In this document: in pieces, positions 38,112-53,014 of the stretch | Layout: the number at the start of each line of letters is the position of its first letter | How positions within the stretch are numbered: the first letter of the stretch is position 1 | From: Desmodesmus armatus | Taxonomy: Eukaryota > Chlorophyta > Chlorophyceae > Sphaeropleales > Scenedesmaceae | NCBI GenBank assembly: GCA_007449985.2 | Contig: VIIQ02000577.1 | Coordinates: forward strand, 62,001-126,000 | Reading direction: 5' to 3' | DNA length: 64,000 nucleotides | Program-made: the position numbers and the translations under genes | The notes under the pieces: model-generated | Told to the model about the DNA's origin: nothing | The model's database searches: none | The model's input: the letters and a program-made list of their open reading frames with translations, nothing else

Positions 38112-41100
38112 AGGTGGATGCCTCTCAGGTCAGCATAGGCAGCAGCTGGGCACATGTGCTGCAGGGGGCGGCGACAGCAGTGTCCCAGACCCTGGGCATC
38201 AACGACAGCACCGCCGGCTGCACCGAGGCCCGGCTGTACAAGCTGCTGCTGTACGAGCAGGGCGGCCACTTCAGCGCCCACCAGGACACTGAGAAGGAGC
38301 GGGGCATGGTGGGGACCCTGGTGGTGCAGCTGCCCTGCCACCAGGGACACAGCGGGGGCACACTCACAGTCAGACACAAGGGACTAACTCACACACACAA
38401 CTTTGAGCAGGTGCGCCAGGTGGTCTGCTTGTTGGAGCACCAGCGGTGGCTGTAGCACGGGCCATGCACTTTGCAGCAGTGAGTGTGTGTGCACACATAC
38501 CAACAAGTACAGTCAGCGCCAGTGTGTTTCTTTTGCACTATGTCTATTATGGTGTGTTTGCCACCAGCCTGTGCTCCAACCCCACACTACTGTGTAGACG
38601 CTCAGTGATGGATGCATTGCTGCACTGAACCTTTACAATCTCTCCAGGAGACTGGCGGCACTGCAGATTCTGTAGGCGTACGTCAATGCATCTTTTCCAC
38701 CCTCTACAGAGAGATCCCTGTATGTTGGCCCGCAGGAGAGTGACCACAGCCTGCAGTATGCTGCATTCTTTGCTGACTGCGAGCATGAGCTGAGCCCCAA
38801 CACACGCGGCATGCGGCTAGTGCTGGTGTACAACCTGGTGTGGGTGGGGCCGGCAGGGGCACAGCCCAAGCTGCTGTGCAAGAGCCCAGCAGAGGAGCAG
38901 CTGGAGCAGGCACTGCAGGTGTGGGAAGCTGAGCTGGAGAGAGGGGGCAAGCAAACGCGCATCGCCTTCCTGCTGGGTAAGTAGGCTGTTTGTGGACCAT
39001 GCTGTTGGCTGAGTGTCCCCAGACAGCTCCCCACCTTCACCCAAAGCATGACCGCAACAGATTCTGCAGACTGTTGTAGGCGCGCGCCGCATGCCTGGTT
39101 CACGGACAGCAAGGTCAGTGCTGAGCCTCAATCCTGCCTGTCACACTTCCCAGCACTGAGCCCTCGCATGACCGGCATATGACGGCCAAACAAGCGCTGT
39201 CTTCCTGTCATGCTCGCCTCGCAGAGCACCAGTACACCGAGTCCAACCTGCGCTTTGAGCACCTGAAGGGGGCCGACCGCGCACGGTGGCGCGCACTGTC
39301 GACTTGCCCGGGCTTTGACGCATTCCTCGTGCTGGTCACGCGTACGGTCAGTGGAGAAACCGGCTCCCCAATAAACTATCACAAACGCCGCTGCTACGGC
39401 TGGGACGACGAAGAAGATCAAGACAAAGGAGGACACACGATCGAGGAGGTGAGCAATAACTCCCGCCAATATTCACAACAGGACACGCACGCCAGTCAAC
39501 CATGCACATCGAGAAGCTGCAAAGCTTCCTACGCTTGTCATAGAGTCAGGTCCGCGGCCGCATGTCCATTGTTGGCACCAGGAGTGTTGAGAAATCATCT
39601 CCTGCGGCGGGCAAACTATGTACTGCCCCCCTCCGCAGGTGCTTGAGGACAACACTGAGACAGGCAACTGGATTGGCAGGGATGGCTCCTCTGTCTACTA
39701 CGGCCAGATCGACCCAGACACAGACTTCTTTAGCCCTGATGATGAACCCCTGTTTGACGATGACAACGATGAACCTGATGATGAGCACTATGAGGGCTAC
39801 ACAGGCAATGCAGGTGCGTATGTGCACGCATGTGTGCACATTTCTGGGCGGAGGCACATGGGTGTTAATTGAAAGCGCTTCAGGTACTGCGTGCCACAAG
39901 AAGCAGAACTGTTGCGCAGTGTTGGTTGGCCTCGCCCCTTCTGTTGACAGAATGGTGTTGGTGTAGTGTTTGCGTAGTTCGCTGTGCATCACTTGCCAAG
40001 CCCAGCGCTGCTTGAGAGGCACACGCCTTGTGCCTGCATTGCTGTGCCCTGGTTGTCACTATGCTGGTGCAGGCCCAATGCTGGACCAGATATACAGGCG
40101 CGCCCTGCTGGTGGTTTGGCCCCGCTCTCAGACGCTGGATAACGCAACACGGGCAGGATTCAGCACTCTGCAAGCCCTGATCAGCTTGCGCATGCAGGAG
40201 GTGAAGAGGTTGTTTGGGGTCAGCGGCACTCTTCTGCGCGCCCAGCAGCAGCAACTGCTGATGCAGCCGCTGACACTGCCGCAGCCGCAGCTGCAGCCGC
40301 TGACACTGCCGCTACCGCTGTCGCAGCTGCAGATGCCGCTGCAGCCGCTGCTGCTGCAGCCGCTGCCGCTGCAGCCGCTGCCGCTGCCGCAGATGCCGCT
40401 GCTGCCGCTGCCGCAGATGCCGCAGTTGCCGCTGCTGCCGCGGCCGCAGATGCCGCTGCCGCAGATGCCGCTGCTGCAGCCGCTGCCGCTGCAGCTGCCG
40501 CATGCTGCATCAGCAACTGCTGTCGCAGCACACTTGAACAGCGTGTGGCAGGCACACAGTGAGGTCCTGGCTGCTCTCAAGGCCGGTGTGCGCCTGATTG
40601 AGAAGCGGCTGAAGTCTACTGCCCCAGCATACAGCTTCCAGGGCAGGAGCTCACAGCAGGTGGCAGCACTGCTACAGCAGGCTGTAAAAGCTGTGCAGCT
40701 GGGGGTGCACGGGGCGCGGGAGCTGGTGCACAGGCTCTTTGCCGCACTCTCCAGCTCCACACAGGCCTTACTGAGTGATAGAGAGCTACTGTCTGAGCTG
40801 GCAGCAACAGCAACAGTGCTGGGTGCTGCTGCCGTTGGCCCGCAGCTGCAGCAGCTAGTCAGCAGCAGCATGGCATCGCAGCCAGACGCCTGCATCAGCA
40901 TTGTCACTAGGCTGGTAGGCTTACCAGAGCTGCGGCAGCAGCTTGCCTCTGCTGCTGTCACAGGTGCACCAGCCAGCATGGCCGACAGCATGTTAGCGAT
41001 GGCAAAGGCTGTGCAACACCTGCCAGCAGTAGTGCAGCAAGTGGGAGGGAAGCTTACAGCAGCAATGGGCGATGACAGCACAACAGAGGTGGCGCGGAAA

Positions 41101-42640
41101 GTTGCCCCACTCCTGGCGAGTCTAGAGCAGCTGCCAGGGTTGCAGCAGCAGCTGTGTGCTGCTGCAGCGGCAGCGCTAGAGTGCTAGCACTCTGCCGGGC
41201 AGGGCCGGTGCAGCACATCCGATGCTGTGTCGAGCTGCTGCAGGCGGGGTATGTGCCGCGCGCAGTGAAGGAGCAGGTTGCATCAGCAGTGGCAGGGCAG
41301 CTGCGCACGCCTGACTGCCTCTGGCAAGTCAGTGGGGTGCTGCAGCTGCTGCCGGTACTGCAGGACACAGCCGACCTGCAGGCGATGATCACAGCAGAGG
41401 TTGCAGCCAATCTCTTGGGTGCCACACCACATTGCGGACTCATATAAGCAGTTCAGAAGGATGAAGACTTGCGGCAGCTCTCGGATATGCTGCTGCAATC
41501 ACCTGGCCTAGCCAGTGCTTACTTCCAGCCGTTCTCAGCAGCAGTTGCCCGGCGGCCCGATAACTTCGGTCTGCTGGCGCAGCTGCTGCGGTCTCCTGCA
41601 ATGCAGGCAGCCTCAGCAGCAGCTGCTTGTCAGCAGTTGGTGTCAGATGTCTGCGCCTCGCTGCGGTGCTTCCGCTGTGCTTGGCAGGTGACAGAGGCAG
41701 CAGCAGTGATTGATGCACTCAGTGCAGCGCCTGCCTTGCAGCGCGCGCTGCAGTATGCACTTGTGGAGTGTGTCTTCACAAGCAGCGCGCTGCTGGTGGC
41801 GCAGTCAGACAGCAGCATGCTGCAGCTGTCAGACATGCTGCTGGGCAACCCCCAGCTGCGTGCGGCTTATTACGACCACTTCACCGCAGCAATCCTGCAG
41901 CGGCCCGAACACGACGGCCTGGTGGGGCAACTGCTGCAGAAAAGCCTTGTGCGGGCACATGCAGCCATGCCAGAGGTGCAGCAGCTCGTGCGCAGCAGGA
42001 TTGCTGTCCTGGAGCCACTGGCGCATGTCCCTAAGTGGAGTCTGCGGATGCCGCAAGCCAAGGTGCCCAGCTACCCACAGGTGCGTTAGTTAAGGCTTGT
42101 GTGTGCTGCGCTGGGGTATGGTGATGGTGATGCTGTACAGTGGCGACCTGAAATGGACAGTTTGCAATTGGTGCTTCTATTCCCATCATTATTGCCATTG
42201 ATTGCACATGTATGGTGTGTTCCCCCCCCCCCCCCGCCAGATGCAGTCGTCTCAAGGGGTTGCTTGATAGGAACCGCAATCGGATTGCGCAGATTGTGCT
42301 GTGTCAAGTTTTCTATGTGAGCCCCCCCTGGCATCTGCCCTGCTGCCCACAGGTGGAGGCTTTCCTGCACGGCCCAGATGCAACATTCACGCTGAGAGGA
42401 TTCACAGGCATTACGCAAGCACGCAACACAGCCAAGGCACTGGGCGGTACGGCCTACGGCCCGGGCGTTGTAGTCACCAGCACATACAGCATCCAAGTGA
42501 CAGTTGCTGGCACAGGGCGGAGCAGCAGGGTGGAGATAAAGAAGACAGGTGAGCTGCACAAGCGGCAGGTGCAAGCCAAGGAGAAGTACAGGCAGGAGTT
42601 GCAGGCGGTGAAGGCCATGCTGACTCAGCAGGCTGCTTGA
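37065..42640 (+). CDS. Large 2-oxoglutarate/Fe(II) oxygenase-like protein, apparently interrupted
   Basis: Resembles the prolyl-4-hydroxylase-type Fe2OG domain found in long uncharacterised algal and fungal proteins. Readable exons: 37065-37700, 38114-38410, about 38712-38976, 39225-39448, 39639-39813, 40073 onward, about 41453-42080 and 42353-42640. The N-terminus has LQPLQ repeats and a strongly acidic stretch. Metal and co-substrate residues are visible: HxD in GGHFSAHQDTEKE (about His268/Asp270), distal His in FFADCEHEL and Arg in RGMRLVLVYNLV. Downstream, GYTGNAGPMLDQIYRRALLV is followed by a Leu/Pro/Gln repeat tract and helical repeats such as LRQLSDMLLQSPGLA and MLQLSDMLLGNPQLR. The family C-terminus VEAFLHGPDATFTLRGF is present. 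The frame of the large exon closes at a TAG ending at 41187, continues in another frame, and meets a TAA at 41445-41447. These may be errors, tiny introns or real decay. Confidence 0.75.
38084..38110 (+). repeat. (CTG)9 abutting a 3' splice site
   Basis: Nine CTG triplets run directly into the CAG acceptor of the second oxygenase exon (exon starts 38114). They replace the usual mixed pyrimidine tract. Confidence 0.9.
40250..40500 (+). repeat. Coding minisatellite, Leu/Pro/Gln-rich
   Basis: Repeats built on CCGCTGCCGCAG/CTGCAGCCGCTG encode blocks such as PLPLPQMPLLPLPQMP in the oxygenase-like protein. The reverse strand reads as an almost pure alanine run, which is an artefact of the repeat and not a gene. 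Confidence 0.85.
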
Positions 42641-44212
42641 AGGTTGCACTGATAGCCGCCAGAACGGCATGCTAGCTGTGCCACAGTGAGAGCTGTACAG
42701 TTGAGGGTGTTGCGCATTGGCTATTGTCGAGGTTGTCCCAACATAAGGTGCTGTTGGCAACTCGCGTTGTTCTTCTGCTGACGTGTTCCTTGTCTATCAG
42801 TGTTTGTCAGCAGTGTTGTGATGCACGATGGCCTGCCAGGCATACAGTTGTGCAGAGACTGCCTAGATTTGTGCAGATAGTATGTACAGAGATTTCATGT
42901 GTGTAGGTGTACAGACTCTGCCTGTCATACCATTGCACTTCGCCCTGCTGGCCAGTGGCCGGCACTTCTCAGGCCAAAAAAGGCTGGCTGCGTGTTCATC
43001 AACTGGGCTGGCAGCCCAGACTGCTGTTCGATGTGATGGGCTGCACGCTGGCTCCGCTTGTAGATGAGGCTCACCCAATGAGGGCGTGTTGTGCTGTGTT
43101 GCAAGCTTGTGCTGTGTTGCAAACTGTCATTTTACCTACATCACATGCCAATTGACATGTTGCAACAGCAGTCAGCCTATACAGAGTAACTATTGTGTGG
43201 AGTTGCATTAGTCAGCATGATCATGAGCTATGCGGAATTTGCGAGATTGTGAGTACAATGTTACAAACAAACGCATGGGTGCAGTTGCACAAGCTTCAGC
43301 CACGAGGCAAGGTGAATCATGTGAGTGACAGCTGCAGCACTGTACACATGTACATATGTGTCACACAGTTGTCCCATTGTCTGATGCACAGTAGAATCAT
43401 TTTGCCCTTGCGTCCCACCCACTCTGAATGCGTACAAGCATCACAACCTAGCTGGCCTGGCCAAGTTGCCAAGGCCCCCACCATGCTGACAACTAGCACT
43501 CCAATGCTGCTGATCAACTTGCAACTGGGTGCAACAAGTGGCAACAGGGCCTGTCAGGCTGACAAGTCACATTCACACAACTGCTGCTGCAGATGCACAC
43601 GAAGCAGTCAACACACAGCATACCGTACAGTCCAATTTTTTTGAGATGCATGCCGCTCAACACGCCTGCATTTTTATGGCCAACCTCAAACAAACACAGA
43701 ATACCCATGTACAAACAGACGTAGCCATTATGCAAGGTCACCCTTGGGTATATACCCACATATTGGCAAGGTCGCCATTTCAAAAAGGGGCGAAACAACA
43801 CAGCAGTCCTGCACCACAGCAACACCATTCACAACCATACATGATCTTAAAACAGCTGCAGCAGACCAACTGTTATGCACATGCAGTCCTGCCGGTAGCC
43901 CAGGACTGCCTCTCACACACCTCACTGCATGCAGCCGCTGCCAGCAGTGCTTGTGCAACCGGCGACAAGCTGCGGCTGCAACACAAACGCACGGCTGCGA
44001 CACAAACACACGGCTGCAAGACAAACGCAGATGGGATCCCTGCCTGCTGCAACAGTACAGCATCTGCAGCACTGCAACTGTTGCGGCCTCAACACAGCAG
44101 CAGCAGCAGCAGCAGTAGCAGGCAAGCCATACTCACGCGCTACATCTCAACTGTCCCTCTGTGAAAGATGCCTGGTTGCAAGTCATCTGTCAACAAACAC
44201 CGCACTTGCTGC
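42641..44212. other. Convergent intergenic region between oxygenase-like gene and HSP70
   Basis: No gene is supported. It contains three copies of a 19-bp repeat at 43973-44029 and a TTACA (reverse TGTAA) at about 43261 that could serve HSP70. Confidence 0.45.
43973..44029. repeat. Three tandem 19-bp units
   Basis: CGGCTGCAACACAAACGCA and two close variants sit head to tail (43973-43991, 43992-44010, 44011-44029). Confidence 0.85.
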
Positions 44213-48389
<4,177 letters not shown>

Positions 48390-50586
48390 GCTTGCCTGTC
48401 TGTGTCTGTAGAGAAGCTGCACACAGATAAACAGCGACAGACAGTAACATGAAGCAGAGGCGTGTCAGTAACCGTGACAGGTGAACAGTGGGGGGTACAA
48501 ACCCAGCAGAAAGCCTCGCTCTCGCCCCTGTGACAGCATTAAGGCGCTGAAACACCATCACGCAGACAACAAAAGGGTTAAGCTCGATGCTGCAAGCCTG
48601 CACAAGCTGCAGAAAGCAGCTGCCCGTGATGATGTACTTTGCAAGCTGATCGAAGCTTCCTCAGCAGCCATGCACGCCTCAGGCAATGAAAAACATCACC
48701 AGCACCCGTACTGCTGCTGAGACCTGGCAGTGCTCTGAACTCACTTGTATACTTCGACTGCTGGCTATCGGAGTATGGGATGAAAAGGCACAGCACAAAG
48801 TCGGTTGCTTTCGTTATCTGTGAAGCGCTTCGAGCTTCTTTCAATTGTGGAGCACAAAAAACACGGCTGGCTTATAGCTTGCTCGCCGCGCCAGTGCCCT
48901 AGGTTTGGCTGGAAGGATCGCGAAGGTTGTAGCAGTGTCTGGACTACGGTGGTATCTTCTTCACCAGTGAAGCCTGCTGTTACAACTAGGGAACTGAGAA
49001 CCAATGAGTAGCAGCACGAGACTTCTAGGTGTTGTTGCTGCCAGGGCAGTCATCTCGGATGCGAGATGTACAGATTTGACCTGCTGAGCCAATGGAGCGG
49101 TGAACAAGCTTGTTTGCAACTGCTTTGCGCTGCTACCAGTATGTTGTACAGCATGGACGAACACCCGCAACAGGGCAGAGTCTCGGTTGCTACTGGACAG
49201 TGCCAGTTCTGCACCGATGGTGGCCGGCTCCAGCTCACCGTGGTCTTACTGCCTGATCGCCCTGCAGCTGCTCAGAAACGTGAGAATACGTGCATGTAGC
49301 AATGTATGAGGCATGCAGGTGCTCTGTTGCTTGCATGTGTGGCAGTACACGTGTGGATGGCAGCTGGGCCAGGCTGGTTGAATCACATGCATGCTCTTCG
49401 CCCCATCAGGGCCCCACGCTGATTTCACATACCCAGACATCACGATGCAAGGCGCTTTGCAGTGCCCGAGCACCTTTTCGTTATCACTGTGCAGCAACCA
49501 GTCCAACACAACAGTACTAGTGTTGTTGACCAGCTGTGCCATGCCTGGCAGGCCAAGCAACACTACTTGCTACCTTCAGTGCTGCTGTTCTTCCACGATC
49601 TCGTGTCTGCCTGTCACAGCAACGTCACAGGAACCAAAGGTTACCGGGGTGTAACCTTTGGTTCCCAACTGTGACAGGCATCCCCAGCAGCTGGCTGTGG
49701 TCACAGCAGCGCAGGTGCCCGGCTGCAGCTGCCAGGCTTTGCTGCCGCACCAGTGTAGTACCAACCTGTCGCCTACGATGCAGAGCAGCCCCCTGTTGCT
49801 ACAATTGCTTCCACACACAGCACCAATGCAGCAGCCAGCAGCATTGCTGCTAGCAGCAGGTGCCAGACATGATCATGTCTACAGCTCATGAGCTGTAGCA
49901 GCTGAGTCAACTGCCTCCTTCTACCTCTGCTGGGGCGTGGCAACCCCAAACAACAGTACTACTGCAACGGTGGCATTCCCTAGTGAGCGGCACGGCAATG
50001 TCCAGCCACTGCAGAGCCAGCATATTGTGCTGGACTTGTAAGTGAGGGAGAGCAGCAGCTTGCGTGCATGCATCGGCATAGGAGGCCAGCTGTCACAGGC
50101 CTGCAAGCAGCCTCACCAAGGGTTAGTGCATCATGCACAGGCAACCGCAGTGCGGCGTGGGCAGCTTGGAAGCTGCCTGCCCTGTAGACACACAACCAGC
50201 TGGTGCCTTCCGTCAAGACCCACAAGACTGCTCGGTTCAGAAAGAAAAGCACTGCAGTTCACTCTCATCACAACCACTACGAACTAGTGGGGGCAAGGAC
50301 CGGCAGCACACCCAACAGCCAAGCGCAAGGGCAATATTGGTAGCGTCCGTCACCACTTGTTGCAGAGGCACTGTGCTGGGGTGCCTGCTGCTGCGCATAC
50401 CTCCTCCTGCAGAGCCTGAACGGGCAGGCCACTGTGCCTTGCAATTGGTTGCAGATGCTGCGCGCACTGAAAGGCGCTCTTGCCACTCCTACAAAGCAGG
50501 GCGATCGCTTGGCTCAGGCATAGTCCATCACCATATCTTGCTGGGGCCTGATCGTGGCAAACAACAAATGATGAGCAGCGCTCTCC
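48390..50586. other. Intergenic: HSP70 upstream region and GFA-gene downstream region
   Basis: No gene is supported. HSP70 promoter elements are expected in the first few hundred bases. A near-perfect palindrome lies at 49610-49678. The open frames have no recognisable domain. Confidence 0.45.
49610..49678. repeat. Long palindrome / fold-back element
   Basis: The inner arms GGAACCAAAGGTTAC (49630-49644) and the exact complement (49651-49665) enclose a 6-nt loop. The outer arms CCTGTCACAG (49610-49619) and CTGTGACAGG (49669-49678) also pair perfectly, with unequal spacers between (10 and 3 nt). Confidence 0.9.
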
Positions 50587-52085
50587 TTACTGCAGCTTGC
50601 TGCTCAGCGCCGGCAGGCTACTGCCTTTGGATGCAAGCTGGCCAATGTTGGTAGCTTCAAAGCTCTGCTCCCACTCCTGCAGGGCATAACAAACATGGTT
50701 TCAGTCATACCGTCGGTCGCTTCCTGGCTGGAGGCGATGGCTTGATGAAAGCGCCGCTGAAGCCGTTTGGCAGGCTGGCTAGCCCCTGTTGAGCGACTTG
50801 ATGCAAGTGGTGCTCTTTCCTTGGGCTCTCGGCAGTCGGGTTTACTCGGCTGTTGCGTGTGTGGCCAGCCGGTGGGGTCCGCCCCCCCCACCCCCCCCTA
50901 TACCTTACACAAAAAGTGGTGCTGATCAGTAGGCTGAGGCCATCTGAGATGACGTGATCAAAGCAGGTCACTGCCACACACGCAGCAGCCTGTACATGCC
51001 TCAGTCACGCAACCTCGACAGTCTCAAAACGCCAACACACACTTCCCCCCAAACTCTCATGCAGTGTGGTATTCATTACCACTACTACTACTGCTTTACT
51101 GGATCAGGGCCTCCCCTGATCATTACAAAACACTCCCATGGAACAGCATTTATACAGGATCATCCCAGCGTCCACTTACCTGTCCATGGAAGTTGCGTAC
51201 AGACAGCACCTTGAGGGGCGTGGTGGGGTCGATGCAGTAGATGGTGACTGCCACACAGTCGGGGTTGCTGCGGGGCCTGTAGTGGCTGCAGATACCACAG
51301 GTCTTGCAGAATAGGTGCTTGGCAACCTTTGTGTTGAACTGCAAAGCATCACAGTACACGGCACTGAATGCTCAGGAGGTGCGCAGGGGGCACAACAGGC
51401 ATGGCAGCTATGTTCAAGCAGAAGAGGCGCCCTTCCCGTGAACCACCATAAGCCTGAGGTACAGCTGCTGCCAATGCAGTTCCTCCAGGACCTGCAAGAC
51501 CCCAGCCGATGTCTGCCTTTGATGTTGTTTGAGAGGAATGGATGCGCCTGGTGGTTACAAAATTGTAATGGGATGTTGTTGTTGTAGGAACCACACCAAG
51601 CAATGATGCTACAGCCGGCCTGCTAGGCTGGCAACTCAGCTGCCTGGGTCAGGTGGTGTGCACTGGGGTGGATCCGGCTGCCTTGTCCCCCCAAAACCCC
51701 TCAGCTGTTTTGACTCTGACTCAGTTTCACGATCACTGACCCTCCACAGCACATGTATGTCTTGCCTGCTGCTGCTTGCATACCTGATAGCAGCCCAAGT
51801 TGTCTCCGCCTGACAGCAACCGGAAGTCCTGCTCTGGTATGAAAACATGCGTGTTGCGCTTCATGTTGCATATGCTGCCTGCACTCCACACACAACGGTG
51901 TTGTTTGGCTACCGCTGGCTGGTGCCAGCGGGTCAAAACAAGGTGCACTTTATCAGCTACTGTGCTTTGGGCAATGACAGTACTAGGTACTTACAGTCAC
52001 AGTCCCATGCCACCAGGCCTTCGTCAGGAGCCTCAAACTCAAAAGTGACCGCTTTGCAGTGACAAGAACCTCTGTGGACTGTCAT
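50587..52085 (-). CDS. GFA/CENP-V-type zinc-binding protein
   Basis: Small protein of the glutathione-dependent formaldehyde-activating (GFA) fold, also seen in CENP-V. Four exons on the minus strand: 52085-51995, 51878-51784, 51338-51180 and 50676-50587, all in frame, 144 residues. The zinc ligands are visible: Cys8 and Cys10 (GSCHCKAV), Cys29/Cys31/Cys34 (DCDCSICNM) and Cys73/Cys76/Cys79 (FCKTCGICSHYRP). The last exon (EWEQSFEATNIGQLA) matches the family end. The ATG directly precedes the first ligand motif, so there is no targeting peptide and a cytosolic location is likely. The family name reflects a founding activity that many members lack, so I assign the fold and not the reaction. It lies in tandem with the desaturase upstream and HSP70 downstream on the same strand. 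Confidence 0.88.
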
Positions 52086-53014
52086 AGGTGGTGGGTAAGC
52101 TACTTCGCAGCCACCCAAGATGCTGCAGTGTTCTGTCAGACTTTGCTTGCTACTGCCACCCAGCCCACAAGGGGGACAGCCACAGTTGGGCAATACGACG
52201 TAGGTCAACTACACGAGATCTTTAAACAAACTACAATCTCAGCTAGGATTGAATCGGTGTTGACATGAAGTGGTGGCGGGTTGACTGCGGTCAAGATCGG
52301 CTGACTCAGCAACTCCTCGTCACGTAGCCTGTCTCCGCGAAATGTGTGCCGTGCAACATATATGTGAGAGTTACGTCGGTTATGTTGCTTTTACTCCGTT
52401 TGTTTGGACGGTTGATGCAAGGCAGGGCCAGCCTGGAACTGGCAACGCAGATGTAAGTGCTTCTCCCTCCCTTTGATCGCATTGACAGACCTCTCGTAGC
52501 ATCAACAGAGACAAACGAATTTGTGGTTGGTAAAACCACCACGTTACACTGCGATCTCAATGTATCGCATCACACCAAGCACACAGCCAGCAATATGCCG
52601 GCCACTCATCCCACTGCCCGTCAAAATCCGCTGCGTATTGACACCAAGGTGCTTCAATCTTCAGAGAGGAAAACAACTCTCCATACCAACAATAAGGTCA
52701 TGCGCATTGCTTCTTCAATGCGCTCTCCTACTACAAGAACAACAGCTGCAGTTGAACGCAGCTCCTACAGTCAGGCATCTGACCGCCACCAACCCAGAAC
52801 ATATCCGCACATATGTTCCAAGAAGGGAGCTTGGCTGCTGCAAAAATAGTCCCAAATCAGGACTCAGCTGCATCAATGGATGCAGTGCGGCCAGCAACAT
52901 GCCTTGCTCCCCTATAGCCTGCACAAGGCTCCCTTGTAACCTGAACAAAAAACACCCAACTGCACCCACTCTGCTCCTGCTGCTGCTGATTGCGTGCTAA
53001 GCACCACAGCATCT
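52086..53014. other. Intergenic between zeta-carotene desaturase and the GFA gene
   Basis: No gene recognised. It should hold the desaturase 3' UTR and the GFA promoter. A reverse-strand TGTAA lies near 52543. Open frames of 80-160 codons have no domains. Confidence 0.45.

Noticed and set aside
40128..41081. Long Cys/Ser-rich and poly-Ala frames on the minus strand
   Set aside because: They are shadows of the Leu/Pro/Gln repeat exon of the oxygenase-like gene.
48651..48660. Heat-shock-element-like CGAAGCTTCC upstream of HSP70
   Set aside because: Only two of the three needed nGAAn units are present, so it cannot be told from chance.
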